From Macrolepiota albuminosa (lineage: Eukaryota; Basidiomycota; Agaricomycetes; Agaricales; Agaricaceae): a stretch of 64,000 bases of DNA. The stretch spans positions 1,542,468 to 1,606,467 of the forward strand of contig JAMWFC010000054.1 of NCBI GenBank assembly GCA_027475525.1, in the 5' to 3' direction. Made by a program: the position numbers and the translations under genes. Of the stretch, positions 1 through 10,254 are shown piece by piece. Position 1 is the stretch's first letter. The number at the start of each line of letters is the position of its first letter. A model generated the notes under the pieces. It made no database searches, was not told where the DNA came from, and saw nothing but the letters and a program-made list of their open reading frames with translations.

Positions 1-199
1 GTACCGGCATCGGCATAAAGAACATGGGCATCTGCCCCTGCCCGTACCCCTGCTGCGCCTGAGGGTACGCAAAAAAACTCCCCATACCCCCTTGCTGCTG
101 CGGCATTTGCTGCTGTTCTCTCACTTCTCCCCCACCACCAGAGCTCCGCGAGCTCTGGTTATCTCTCGAGTAACGTTGGTCTTGTTGCGACGACGACAT
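1..199 (-). CDS. Element A third ORF, N-terminal 66 codons only
   Basis: The ATG is at 197-199 (minus) and the frame runs off the window start. It encodes the Ser/Gln/Gly/Met-rich N-terminus of the protein described at 29686-32565. It is partial only because the window cuts it. Function unknown. Confidence 0.85.
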   Translation of the reverse strand, partial: MSSSQQDQRYSRDNQSSRSSGGGGEVREQQQMPQQQGGMGSFFAYPQAQQGYGQGQMPMFFMPMPV

Positions 200-308
200 A
201 GCGGTGAGGTGTACAAAAAATCCAGGGGCAAGACGAAAATTCCAAGTCAGCCGTACACCGCCTTCGCTTACATCATCACTTCCTCTTTCGGCCGACGATC
301 CGCCACAT

Positions 309-3300
309 TCACATGGCTCCCCGAGCCCTGTCCTTCCTCGGCAACTGTGCAGGGCGCTTCACGCCATGCAACTCCAAGTACCGATCCAAGGCGGCCAACT
401 TGGCACACTCCCGATGCGGCTCCCATGTCGTATCACCCAGGCTCCACCGTACCTCATACTCCAGACCCCCAGCCTCGTTCCACCGATGGCCTACTAGGTC
501 TTCGACAAACCACTCCTGCTCATCCTTCGCCCCGAAGTCATAAGCTTCTGGGACCACCCGTCCTGGAAACAATGCATCATCATTCGGCCTGAAGGGTCGA
601 AGCAGTGATACATGGAACTTCGGTACAATGCGTCGTGCCTGCAGCGCCGTAGGCAACTCCAGTACATAGTTCGACGTCTTCGGCTCAGCCTGTATGATTT
701 TATACGGACCAATATACTTCGGGCATAGCTTGCTCGCCCTGCCCTTGGGTAGGTTCAAATTCTGCGTTGATAGATATACCAGCGCCCCTACGGCCAGCGA
801 TGGCTCCTCCGCTCGCCTCTTATTCGCGTATTTCGATTGAAACACGCGTGCTTCAATGATCGCATCATGCGCGTTTGCTAAATTCTCCAGGGCAGTCCGC
901 GCAAAGTCTTTAACTCCCTTATGCACCGCTGTATCGGCGCGCAACTCCTGAAGCATGGAGGGCATGAACCCCCCATTCAACTCGAACGGCGCATACCCTG
1001 TCGTCTCCGACACACTAGCGTTTATCGCAAACTCTGTCAGGGGTACTCGGTCTACCCAGTCCCGCTGGTCGGGGTGCACTACCGTGCGCAGTATCTGTGC
1101 CACATTACGGTTTGCTCGCTCCGTCTGTCCATCCGTCTGCGGATGGAACGAAGTTGACATCAGCAGCTTCGCGCCCATCATCGCGTGAAGCTCTCGCCAC
1201 CACTTCGACGTGAACTTTGAATCCCGATCGCTAACGATGGAGCTCGGCAACCCATGCAACCGCACGATTTCCTTCAAGTAAATCCATGAAAGCTCCGAGG
1301 CTTTCATTGTGGTGCACACCGGTATCAAGTGTACCATACTCGTCATCCTGCATATTACTACCCACAAGTAATTGAACCCTTTGGACTCGGGAAACGGGCC
1401 AACAAAGTCCATCCCAATGGAGTCCCACGGCTTCGTGGGCACAGGTAGCGAATGCAGTTTGCCAGCCGGTTTACGGTTGGCCCCTTTCGCCCGTTGGCAC
1501 AACTCGCAAGTTGTGCAGAACGCAAATACATCAGCATGCATCTTCGACCACCAATACCAATGTCGCACATATTCTAGCGTTTTCTGTGACCCAAAATGCC
1601 CAACCACCCCATGTGCCTGATTGATCACCTCTGTGATCAATGCACGCTGCCGGGGCAAACACAGAACCTGCTGGCCACTAGCGCTAACAGTGTAAATCAA
1701 CTCTTGACGCACTGAAAAACTAGGGTGATCTTCGGGCCGCGTCAACACCTCCGTACACAGCCTATCCTCTGCATACCCCAGTATCACCGCCTTTCGAAAT
1801 TCAGATCGATGGTAGTCTCGCGGGGCAGACTTCGTTTCCGCAGGCGCACGTAGTGCGTCTGCCAACCGCATATCCCCGTCGCCCGCATTCGCAGTGTGTC
1901 CGCTAGGTCCTATCTCGGTCCCAGCGTCTGCGACCTTGAGACGTTCCGCCTCGCTATCGCGGGCCTCCTGCCGCTCTCGCAACCGCTTACTTCGCCGACG
2001 CTCTCGAACCTGCATGGCTTGAATCTCTACCACGTGGTCCTTAATCTCCCGATACCGTTGATAAGGGATGTCGTCCCCTTCTGGATCAATACGTATATCC
2101 GCATTGACATAGTGATGAGCTTCATGGGCTTCATCTAGTCGGTCACTCTCAAAGTAGCGCGACAAACAGTCCGCTACCTTGTTAAGCTCCCCTTTGACAT
2201 ATGTTATGTCAAACTTGTACCGCGACATGTAATCAATCCATCGCCGCTGACGCGGAGATAAGTTCGCCTGGGTTTTGAAGAACTCAAGCGCTTTGTGGTC
2301 GGTTATGATATGAATATCATACCCCATCAGCTTGTCCTCCCATTTCAGGAGGGCCTCTAATATAGCCAATGTCTCCAACTCATGCACAGCGTAATTCTGC
2401 TGCGCATTCGTGAACTTCTTTGACATAAACCCGGCCGGGCGGCAAGTTTGCCAGGACTGTCCCTGCCCATACATTGCTCCCACTCCCGTCTTCGATGCAT
2501 CACAAATGAGCCATATTGGTTCATTCCGTCGCGGATCAATGGGACGTATGATCGGCGTGCGATCACATATTCGTTTAATCATGTCCAGACAGCGTTGGTG
2601 CAGTGGCCGCCATACAAATGGCGCCCCGTTTTGTGTGATGGCCATCAGCGGCCCCGTGTATGTCGTAACATCCGGCAGAAACGTTGATACGTAGTTTACC
2701 AGCCCAACAAACCGCTGCACATCGTTGTAGTTTCGTGGCGTCCTCCAGTCACGAATCCGATCCAATTTATCCTGGTCAGGATGAATACCTTCATCGTCGA
2801 TAACATGTCCCAGGCAGTCCACCCGGTCCGCATACAACTCGCACTTTTTCCACTTCAAGTACAATAGGTTCGAACGTAAGCGCTCGAACACCACACGAAG
2901 GTGCTTCTCGTGCTCCTCAATGGAGTCCGAGTAAATGAAGATGTCATCAAGATATACGTGCATGAATCGTCCGATAACGTCACGAAAAATCGACGTCATC
3001 AACCTCTGAAAGGTTGCTGGGGCATTACAGTCACCTATCTGCATTATATTGCTGACATAGGTGCCGGTAATCGATGAAAACACGGTCTTCCCGACATCAC
3101 TCTCTCGTATTCGAACTTGTTCGTATGCGTCCGTCAGATCGATTTTTGACCTGATTTTTGCCCGAGCCACATCTTCACGAATCACTTCCTGATCAGGAAG
3201 CGGCGTCACATCCTTAATGGTGTTATCGTTGCGCTGGCGTGCGTCCAGTGCCGTGCGCAACGTCCCATCCTTCTTCGGAATGCACAGCAATGGCGCGGCC

Positions 3301-4253
3301 TGCGACGCAGGTCTCGCCTCCCACCACCGAGCCTTGAGGTACCGGTTCGTTTTATCCCGCAGCTGTTGCTGTAAGGCCATGGGACACCGCGGTAAATGGT
3401 ACTTGTACTGTTTTGTATCATCGACTAGGTTAATCTCATGGTTAACCTCTCGCCACGGAGGCAACTCCTCCTTAGTGCCATTGACCATATCCGCAAACTC
3501 ATCCTGCCACTGCCGGCGGAGCTCCGGGATATCCTCTCGGGACAACCCAGTTGCCCTGATCTTGCCTTTGTCCTTGGCTCGTGGCGGCTTGGTTAGCCAC
3601 TTCCCACCACTGCCCACTACCTGGGTAGTAGTATATTTCTCCCGTAGAGCTCGCAACCTCTCCTCACTGTCGTCTGGCACCTGTAGACGGGTCGGTCTCT
3701 CCTTCCTGACTCGTCGCGACGAAATCGACGCCCCGTCCACCTGGATCTCCTCCGGAAAGGATATCTCGTCATCCCTCGCCTGTCGATAGACCTCGGTCTG
3801 CCGAATCCACGGTCGACCTTCCCAGGCACACATGGATGCCACCAGCTCGTTCCATTCCCTAGGCATTCGCGGATCGAACGCCCAATCGAACGCTGGTGGT
3901 GGTACCGGCCGGTCCCATAGGGATCGGTGCGATTGTTCGCTATACGCTGCATCATCCTCCCAGTCCCCATTCAATGGTTCCATTGGAGGATCCCCACAAA
4001 CTAGCTCTTCAACCTTTACCTTTGAAGATGTAGGTTGGCATTCCCTTCTGACCACCCGCTCCTGCGGCCGCGTTGGCCGAGTGCAATGCCCATCCTGACC
4101 ACCCACCGCACCTGCGGTGAGTTCCTCCCGTTGCACACTCTGATGCTTAGCCCATTCTTCCGTGGACATCAGGATCGCTCCACACTCCTCGGGTAAGCCT
4201 CCGATAGGGTTTACCTCCTCTGGCTCATCCTCCACGGTAGCCGGTCGCGCCAC
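309..4253 (-). CDS. pol: Element A pol: RT, RNase H, integrase, chromodomain (copy 1)
   Basis: Identical in translation to the copy at 32675-36619, where the domains are described. The frame has no ATG at its head: the first codon after the gag stop that a caller could use is GTG, and the first in-frame Met is about 28 codons further in. It lies in the same frame as the upstream gag-protease ORF, separated from it by a TGA at 4263-4265. Confidence 0.93.
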   Translation of the reverse strand: MARPATVEDEPEEVNPIGGLPEECGAILMSTEEWAKHQSVQREELTAGAVGGQDGHCTRPTRPQERVVRRECQPTSSKVKVEELVCGDPPMEPLNGDWEDDAAYSEQSHRSLWDRPVPPPAFDWAFDPRMPREWNELVASMCAWEGRPWIRQTEVYRQARDDEISFPEEIQVDGASISSRRVRKERPTRLQVPDDSEERLRALREKYTTTQVVGSGGKWLTKPPRAKDKGKIRATGLSREDIPELRRQWQDEFADMVNGTKEELPPWREVNHEINLVDDTKQYKYHLPRCPMALQQQLRDKTNRYLKARWWEARPASQAAPLLCIPKKDGTLRTALDARQRNDNTIKDVTPLPDQEVIREDVARAKIRSKIDLTDAYEQVRIRESDVGKTVFSSITGTYVSNIMQIGDCNAPATFQRLMTSIFRDVIGRFMHVYLDDIFIYSDSIEEHEKHLRVVFERLRSNLLYLKWKKCELYADRVDCLGHVIDDEGIHPDQDKLDRIRDWRTPRNYNDVQRFVGLVNYVSTFLPDVTTYTGPLMAITQNGAPFVWRPLHQRCLDMIKRICDRTPIIRPIDPRRNEPIWLICDASKTGVGAMYGQGQSWQTCRPAGFMSKKFTNAQQNYAVHELETLAILEALLKWEDKLMGYDIHIITDHKALEFFKTQANLSPRQRRWIDYMSRYKFDITYVKGELNKVADCLSRYFESDRLDEAHEAHHYVNADIRIDPEGDDIPYQRYREIKDHVVEIQAMQVRERRRSKRLRERQEARDSEAERLKVADAGTEIGPSGHTANAGDGDMRLADALRAPAETKSAPRDYHRSEFRKAVILGYAEDRLCTEVLTRPEDHPSFSVRQELIYTVSASGQQVLCLPRQRALITEVINQAHGVVGHFGSQKTLEYVRHWYWWSKMHADVFAFCTTCELCQRAKGANRKPAGKLHSLPVPTKPWDSIGMDFVGPFPESKGFNYLWVVICRMTSMVHLIPVCTTMKASELSWIYLKEIVRLHGLPSSIVSDRDSKFTSKWWRELHAMMGAKLLMSTSFHPQTDGQTERANRNVAQILRTVVHPDQRDWVDRVPLTEFAINASVSETTGYAPFELNGGFMPSMLQELRADTAVHKGVKDFARTALENLANAHDAIIEARVFQSKYANKRRAEEPSLAVGALVYLSTQNLNLPKGRASKLCPKYIGPYKIIQAEPKTSNYVLELPTALQARRIVPKFHVSLLRPFRPNDDALFPGRVVPEAYDFGAKDEQEWFVEDLVGHRWNEAGGLEYEVRWSLGDTTWEPHRECAKLAALDRYLELHGVKRPAQLPRKDRARGAM

Positions 4254-4259
4254 CGAGCG

Positions 4260-4265
4260 TAGTCA
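4260..4265 (-). promoter_or_regulatory. Likely stop-readthrough site TGA-CTA between gag and pol (copy 1)
   Basis: On the minus strand the gag-protease frame ends AAC TGA CTA CGC and continues open, in the same frame, into pol. UGA followed by CUA is a known context for efficient readthrough. That pol is made this way is inferred. The second copy is at 36626-36631. Confidence 0.7.
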
Positions 4266-7200
4266 GTTGGTGCCCACCGCTCTCTTCCTCTCCGTCGCGC
4301 GGTGGCGGCGAACTCTCTCCCCAGCTTCCTCCACGGCGACCCGCACTGCTGGAATCTCAGTACCCGCCACAATAACCTTGTTATTGCAGAAGTCAAGTAC
4401 CACCTGGTGCTTGCGCATGTACGGCGTCCCTACAATCATGTCGTACCGGTCGAAGTTCGCCACGTCCACGTATTCAACACTTGTTGACCCCGGGACGGTT
4501 AGCTCGAGGTTTGCTCCAAACTGTACTGCAGCGCGACTGCCGACAGTACCAAGTTGCAGAGTTATGGGCCGCTCCAGCTGATGCACCGCCAAGTCATGGA
4601 CCTGGCAGAACTGGGGCGTTACTCCAGTGGTTGTACTTCCCGAATCCCACAAAGTCCATGCTTCGTGACCTCCAACCTTGACGTAGGTAGCCAAGCATTC
4701 CTTATCCTCACGGCGCAGTTGCGGCCGGGTCAACTTGCGCGCTGCCTTTCTAAGTTTCACTTTGTGAACCTTTACTCGACCCGCGCCCAGCTGCATGCTT
4801 TCCTCATCCTCAGGAAAGTCCGTTAACGCCATCAAGAACTCTTGTTCTGCGGAACTAGCGTAGAGCTCCGAGTCGTACACATCCACTTCCACATACTCAT
4901 CCCCATCGATCATCACTGTCCCTACCTCGTCATCAACTGGGCCTTCCTCGCCAGACTGGGAGCTCTCCTCCTCCTCCTCCGCGTCTAGCTCCTCATCTGC
5001 GTCATTCGCAGACTCCTCTGCCTCAGTGTGCGCAGCGCGTACATACGCTCGTGGTTTACCCGCTACTTGCCCCCTTTTTGGGCAAGTACTCGCAAAATGT
5101 CCTTTCTCACCGCACGCATAGCATGTTACTATGCGTTTTTCACCCGTCCCACCCGGGCCTGTTCCCCGCTCTTTCCGCGGGTCACGATTGGCCTCAGGTT
5201 TTGGCGGATGGTGACCACGCTCTTCAGCCACAAGTTTTGGCTCAATCGGCTTAGGTCGATGAGGCCTCGACAACGTTCGTCTCAATACGAACCTAGGGTT
5301 TCGGTTACGTTCCATGTCCGCTTTCCTGACCAGGAACGTGCCGATCATTCGTGACTGGCGTGCCTCCATCGGCCCCGCAGCTTTTACTCGCGAGCTATGC
5401 AGATCAAAGTGGCGTGCCGTCTTCAACGCCTGTTCGTAACGTATGGCATGCGCTACGAATTCCTCAACTTCATTTATTTCTGGACATAATCCGTCATCCC
5501 GGATTAGCACTCGCCTCATCTCAGCGGGGATGCCCTTAAGAAAGGTCTCGCACACTGTCCACGCGTCGGGATAAATGGCCATATTTTGAGCATGGTCTAC
5601 AAGGGTATCATAGAACCCTTGTACTCCGAGGGCCTCGGTGTACACTGCAGAGTAAAACGCCTCTCGTGCATCCTGCATTGTGGATGCACTTACAAATCGA
5701 TTGTACAGTTCAAGGATCACATCTTTGAACGTCCAGTGCTGCCTCGCCCGATTATGGTGAAGAACGTGATGACGAAACCACCTCTTTGCCGGACCTTCCA
5801 AAAACTCGGGCAGCACAAACACTCGCTCCTTGTCCATACGATCTCCACCGTACAGGCATGCTGCCAGATGGTAGCATACATCCATGGTCCAATCCTCCAG
5901 CTCGCTGAACTTTGTTCCCCCCTTATAGGGCAGAATATGCTTTGGATCAGCCCTCCGTGGTTTGATCCCTTCGGGTAATCGCAACGCAATCCCCACCGCG
6001 TCATCGATAATGCTCACCAATCGTCGATGCATGCTATCGGTGTAGGCTCTGGTGGCCTCATTCATTCCAGGTGTCTTGTTGCGTCCCTCGGCGGGGACGA
6101 ACGTCGAGAAAGCTCGCACCGACCGAGTCATCGGTCCTCTGGGGCTGTGAGATCTGTCGTCCCGAGGGCCCTGCCCTCCATTCCGTCTATCCGGCCCCAA
6201 CTCCCGCGGCTCCTCTCGCCTGCTGATATCGCTCCCGTGCCTACTTCGACGACTGTTCTGCGCACGGTCCACAAATTCTCGCCTCATTTCATCAATGGGT
6301 TGGGACCCATTGAAACCGATTCCCTGATCATCAATACGAGAGTAGCCTTGCCCCCGTAAATCCTGGATCCGCATTCTTTGGAATGCGACTCGGTCCTGAA
6401 ACGTGTCGGCAAGTGGTACCCTAGCCGGCACCACTGGGTCCTCCGCTTCTCGTTTCACCTGAGGTGACAACACTTCCTCCGGTACTGTTTCCAACAGTAC
6501 ATGTGTAGCCGGTCTGGACGTCACCGTCTCGGCCACGGACATAGCTGTAGGTCGGTACCCTACGAACCGCTGCTGCCTCTGCCCAGCCGCTACTCGCGTC
6601 TGGTATTGCTCCTGAGTCTCCCCCGCCTGTTGTGGGGCAAATATGTTGCTAAACGCCTCCTCAATGTGAGGGGAACTCCCTCTCCCTGCGGGAATCGTAG
6701 GGATTAGCTCCGCCTCCGCTGGGGTGGATGCAGCCGACCCTCGGCGACTTTTACGGTCAAGGTAGCTTTGAGCTTCCAGGTCCAAGATCTGCATATATGC
6801 CGAAATATACTCATCTGTTCCCGCTTCTGGAAGCGCCTCGCCTCTAGCCTCTATCAATTGCATGTGCTTGTTCACATACAACTTCAACCTAGCCCTCGTC
6901 GACAATTTACTTATCTCTGGGAACCTTGCCCAGAGCATAGCTATTTGAACGTCGAGGGTCGCTTCATAGCGTCCGTTCTCGTCTTCATCAGACGTATCAT
7001 CAGCCACTGTGGGCTGACGTCTTCTTGTCCCCGTAGTCTGCACCGGTACTGCTGGCCGCTGCCCTCCAGGTCGTCGACTCAATGGCGTCGATTCCGGTAT
7101 ATTCCTCCATGGTGTCTCATGGACAGCTTCCTCTCGTCTACCTTCCGAACTTGTCCAAGCCTCTCCTGCCGTTCCAGGAGCCCCTGCCCTAAACGGGGAC

Positions 7201-7565
7201 GGTTTTTTTTCTTCGTGTGTGGCCACACCCCCGCCCGACGTCCTTAAGCCCGAGAATCGCACCGGTGCCCTTTGAGGTACCTGTATGATCGGCGGTGACT
7301 CACTAGCCACCCCAACCTCTCTTCCAACTCTACGCTGGGCTGGACGTCTCTGCTCTGTCATGAGCAAGCTCCCCGGCATATCTGTTTGGGCTGGGGTCAG
7401 CTCGACCTCAGCCTCTTCCCAATTTGCCACCTGCTGATCTTGAGTGTGTGCTGCCATTGGTGTGGCATTCTCGTCCTTCTGCACCGGGGCGACATTGTCG
7501 TTCCGTTCTGGTGGCAGAGGTTCGTGATCCATTCCACTATCAATCGGCTTGCGTTCGGCGCTCAA
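4263..7565 (-). CDS. gag: Element A gag-protease polyprotein (copy 1)
   Basis: Same 1100-codon frame as at 36629-39931, where details are given: gag domain, CCHC zinc knuckle and DSGST aspartic protease. The ATG is at 7563-7565. The 5' LTR ends 111 bp upstream. Confidence 0.93.
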   Translation of the reverse strand: MSAERKPIDSGMDHEPLPPERNDNVAPVQKDENATPMAAHTQDQQVANWEEAEVELTPAQTDMPGSLLMTEQRRPAQRRVGREVGVASESPPIIQVPQRAPVRFSGLRTSGGGVATHEEKKPSPFRAGAPGTAGEAWTSSEGRREEAVHETPWRNIPESTPLSRRPGGQRPAVPVQTTGTRRRQPTVADDTSDEDENGRYEATLDVQIAMLWARFPEISKLSTRARLKLYVNKHMQLIEARGEALPEAGTDEYISAYMQILDLEAQSYLDRKSRRGSAASTPAEAELIPTIPAGRGSSPHIEEAFSNIFAPQQAGETQEQYQTRVAAGQRQQRFVGYRPTAMSVAETVTSRPATHVLLETVPEEVLSPQVKREAEDPVVPARVPLADTFQDRVAFQRMRIQDLRGQGYSRIDDQGIGFNGSQPIDEMRREFVDRAQNSRRSRHGSDISRREEPRELGPDRRNGGQGPRDDRSHSPRGPMTRSVRAFSTFVPAEGRNKTPGMNEATRAYTDSMHRRLVSIIDDAVGIALRLPEGIKPRRADPKHILPYKGGTKFSELEDWTMDVCYHLAACLYGGDRMDKERVFVLPEFLEGPAKRWFRHHVLHHNRARQHWTFKDVILELYNRFVSASTMQDAREAFYSAVYTEALGVQGFYDTLVDHAQNMAIYPDAWTVCETFLKGIPAEMRRVLIRDDGLCPEINEVEEFVAHAIRYEQALKTARHFDLHSSRVKAAGPMEARQSRMIGTFLVRKADMERNRNPRFVLRRTLSRPHRPKPIEPKLVAEERGHHPPKPEANRDPRKERGTGPGGTGEKRIVTCYACGEKGHFASTCPKRGQVAGKPRAYVRAAHTEAEESANDADEELDAEEEEESSQSGEEGPVDDEVGTVMIDGDEYVEVDVYDSELYASSAEQEFLMALTDFPEDEESMQLGAGRVKVHKVKLRKAARKLTRPQLRREDKECLATYVKVGGHEAWTLWDSGSTTTGVTPQFCQVHDLAVHQLERPITLQLGTVGSRAAVQFGANLELTVPGSTSVEYVDVANFDRYDMIVGTPYMRKHQVVLDFCNNKVIVAGTEIPAVRVAVEEAGERVRRHRATERKRAVGTN

Positions 7566-7676
7566 GAAGCTTGATGGTTGATGTCGCTGTCAATCGAGAT
7601 TCTAGAACTAAGTTCTAGAATGTATAATTCTTGTATGTTCGCGTACAGATTATCGTCGTTTGACGATTCAAAAAAG
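7566..7676 (-). other. Element A untranslated leader with two palindromes (copy 1)
   Basis: This is the stretch between the 5' LTR and the gag ATG. It holds a perfect palindrome at 7599-7621 (11-bp arms, one central base) and a smaller hairpin at about 7652-7667 (6-bp stem, 4-base loop). No TGG-type tRNA primer-binding site is recognisable next to the LTR, so the reverse-transcription primer is unresolved. Confidence 0.6.
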
Positions 7677-7941
7677 TGTAAGAGAAATTACTGGCTTACT
7701 CACACAAGACACAGAATCTGCCAAATCGGTAGATTTCTCTGTACGTAGTGTAAGTAAAAAAGTATCTACCCAAATACGAGTAAATACACTATAATTTAAA
7801 GTACATTAATTAAAGTAAATTAATTAGAGAAATAATTACTACTGTAATTATGTCCTCTAATACGATATGCTTCCCACACCCCTAAGGGTGCGGATATGGT
7901 GGAATAATGAATAGGGACCTCGAAGAGGTCCCCCTGTTACA
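7677..7941 (-). repeat. Element A 5' LTR (copy 1), 265 bp
   Basis: Begins TGTAA and ends TTACA on the plus strand, giving 5-bp inverted termini. It matches 29364-29628 with no difference seen. Its right end has two hairpins. The last 77 bp are written a second time at 7942-8018. Confidence 0.92.
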
Positions 7942-8018
7942 ATATGCTTCCCACACCCCTAAGGGTGCGGATATGGTGGAATAATGAATAGGGACCTCGA
8001 AGAGGTCCCCCTGTTACA
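7942..8018. repeat. 77-bp assembly duplication at LTR end
   Basis: Exact second copy of 7865-7941, ending precisely at the LTR terminus. The 3' LTR at 29364-29628 has this sequence once. It fits an unmerged contig overlap at a repeat boundary, not biology. Same scar at 40308-40384. Confidence 0.85.
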
Positions 8019-8724
8019 GGCAGACAGAATGACAACTGACAGATGGCATCAGTCACTGACAACAGCGCTTAGCGAGAAGCCTGATGATCTATCAAAAACT
8101 GACGGACAGCTTGGCGTTTGACCTTGGCGCCTGACACTGCTTAGCGTCTCGATTTGGCGCCTGACATCGCTAAGCACTTTGGACAGACAGAAGGATGATG
8201 GATTGATGGTTTAGCACCGCGATCTGCTGCCTGGTGGCGCCAAGGGTCCTCAAAGGACGGTAGGGATCTGAAACCATTGGAGCTACCCCTATGAAATTTT
8301 CCAGTTTACCGCACTTTGGCGATGGTTGGTCACTGGCGACGGTGAACTCCTTGTAGTATATATATTACTTACCGACTTGTACATCCACCATCAGAACAAT
8401 AGACCACAGTTTACTCCCCTTTCCTCAGTCTCCCTTACGCTCAAGAGCTCATTTACGCTACGGTCGGCAACGTCAAACTCATCGGCAGTTACAGACACTC
8501 GCCAACACTCGACACACTCGCGCCTTGCAACTACGGCAGGCATTATCGACGCTTAGACTTCGCTAAGCTTATCGTGCTCTTGCCGCTTACCTTTGCCGTG
8601 TTCACTTACCGCTTCTTCCCTAGGCGCTTTACCTTAGCGCTTTACACTTGCCGACCCCGTTACCGACTTTTCTCCATTTTCACCAGACGCGTTCTCTGGG
8701 ACCTGCCCGGGACTCCTCTCATCA
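8019..8724 (+). repeat. Element B 3' LTR, right part (copy 1)
   Basis: Continuation of the LTR that starts at 29205 and is interrupted by element A. The first five bases, GGCAG, are the target-site duplication. The segment has the GCGCTAAG/TTGGCG-rich composition of element B, a TATA-like stretch near 8356-8368 and a pyrimidine-rich leader after it, as expected for an LTR promoter. I place the end at ATCA (8724), pairing with TGAT at 29205, because an AT-rich host-type coding frame begins directly after it. Total LTR about 860 bp. The end point is inferred. Confidence 0.6.
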
Positions 8725-8725
8725 C

Positions 8726-9543
8726 TTATAGCGTGCCCAACGCAAACTCTTGGTACGGTAACACTATAGTTACATTTGTTACTGACCAAACTTTGGGCGT
8801 CATCAACGGTCCGCTAGAAATAGGCGGAGCCGCGGCATCAACAATTGTTTTATCTCTGCAGGCCTTAGCACAAAGTGCCTGTATATGTTTTTTAAATGCT
8901 TTATAGGACTTGCCCAACAGTAAATATATATTATTCAGTGATCCTATAGGCTATGAAACATGAGAAATATAATTACAACAAACAGTGCAAGATGAGTATA
9001 AAGCAGCATAATTTTATCAGACGACATACCACTTTGTGATTGTCCGCTATAGGTCCAAATGTTGTAGGAGGTCTAAGAGGACTGCCGAGCATCAACTCGT
9101 ATACATTGAGTACACGATATGCCATAAGCACTTTGAACCAGGCATCTAGCAATGTTTTTTCAGGAACCAACGTGACTTCTTGACTGTTCATAAAGGCACA
9201 AAAAAGCAAAAACTGGTCGTCTTTGTGCACTTCCACAGGCTTACACTCCTCATTGGATATACATTTGACAAGTTTCTGAAAACGAATATAAAGCAAGAAA
9301 TCAGATCACTGACAACATGGAAACTGTCAGTACAACATAATTTGACAAGTTTCTGAAAACGAATATAAAGCAAGAAATCAGATCACTGACAACATGGAAA
9401 CTGTCAGTACAACATACGTGTACCAACATATCTTCTCCATATCGCAAAGGAAGATCTTCTCTTACAAGTAGTGCATCAGTGAACCACGAGTAGGATGAAA
9501 ATGTTTTATTAAGTATGCGTGGATGACGGTGAGATGCAGGCAT
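8726..9543 (-). CDS. Gene D: unknown multi-exon protein cut by element B (copy 1)
   Basis: Three exons can be joined in one frame on the minus strand: 9543-9418, 9275-9030 and 8950-8726. Splice sites read GTATGT...TTTTCAG and GTATGT...TTCATAG. The frame ends at a TAA (8726-8728), two bases from the proposed end of the element B LTR, so the natural 3' end was probably lost to that insertion. The 5' start is uncertain: the ATG at 9541-9543 has an in-frame stop just upstream, and further 5' exons may lie around 9633-9790. No known domain is recognised. The first intron contains a 77-bp assembly duplication (9263-9416). It diverges from gene E with about 260 bp between. Confidence 0.5.
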
Positions 9544-9799
9544 AGAGGCTCAAAATACTGCAAATATAAAAGAACTGATAAGTGTTAATTGATAATGGAA
9601 GATGAGTGAGCAAATGTTATGGTAGAGATGATTACTGCAAATATAAAAGAACTGATAAGTGTTAATTGATAATGGAAGATGAGTGAGCAAATGTTATGGT
9701 AGAGATGATTGTATAGTACATCAATGATGGGAGTCAAAGAAAAAGAGATGCGTGATATACAAGACCAAATATTATGAAACACTTGCACTAAACACAATC

Positions 9800-10254
9800 A
9801 TGGATAATCAAGCGTCATCAAATTTAAACAATCTAAAAATACAGCATAGTAATCTTCCTTGGGACAATTCGTCTAGCGACTGGAGTTCTTCACAGATTAT
9901 CTACATATTGTAAGTACAGAACTGCAAATACACACTATTTAAGTGATATCAAAGTTTGAGGGTTCTTCACAGATTATCTACATATTGTAAGTACAGAACT
10001 GCAAATACACACTATTTAAGTGATATCAAAGTTTGAGGTGCATTGTATGAGTATTGCAATAAATATGGATAAAGACGTACTGATTTTACTAAATTTGATA
10101 TCAAATCAACTTTATTTTTTTCAACCTTGTACTTTTCTTAATCTAATTATCTTGATTCTATCATATAGCCTTGAAGGTGTATACGAATATGTACATTTGA
10201 TGCATATACATAGACAATCAGAGCAAGATTTGAACCTCTATAATGATGACAGTG
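9800..10254 (+). CDS. Gene E: short spliced gene model, unknown (copy 1)
   Basis: ATG at 9800. Exon 1 (9800-9909) is Asn/Ser/Gln-rich and ends at a GTAAGT donor. A second exon, 10169-10254, starts after CATATAG and ends at a GTGAGT donor, and the phases agree (2 then 1). A 77-bp assembly duplication (9885-10038) covers the first donor, so the intron is inflated. No homology recognised and no later exon or stop located. It may be a fragment. Confidence 0.35.

Larger units (their letters stand above)
1..8018 (-). mobile_element. Gypsy element A, first copy, cut by window start
   Basis: This is the right-hand (5') part of the chromovirus described in full at 29364-40384, on the minus strand: start of the third ORF, pol, gag-protease, leader and 5' LTR. 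Every long reading frame matches the second copy at an offset of exactly 32366, and I saw no base difference where I compared them. The 3' LTR of this copy would lie left of the window. Because the copy includes the same 77-bp duplication scar at its LTR, it is more likely a second placement of the same contig than an independent insertion. Confidence 0.9.

Noticed and set aside
7865..8018. Direct repeats of 77 bp as a CRISPR-like array, satellite or regulatory repeat
   Set aside because: Each locus has only two units of unrelated sequence with the same 77-bp length, and one pair lies across an N gap, which fits contig overlap.
8326..8906. Two short plus-strand frames in the element B LTR (76 and 110 codons)
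   Set aside because: They lie in LTR promoter/leader sequence and the second runs antisense over the gene D exon; no coding support.
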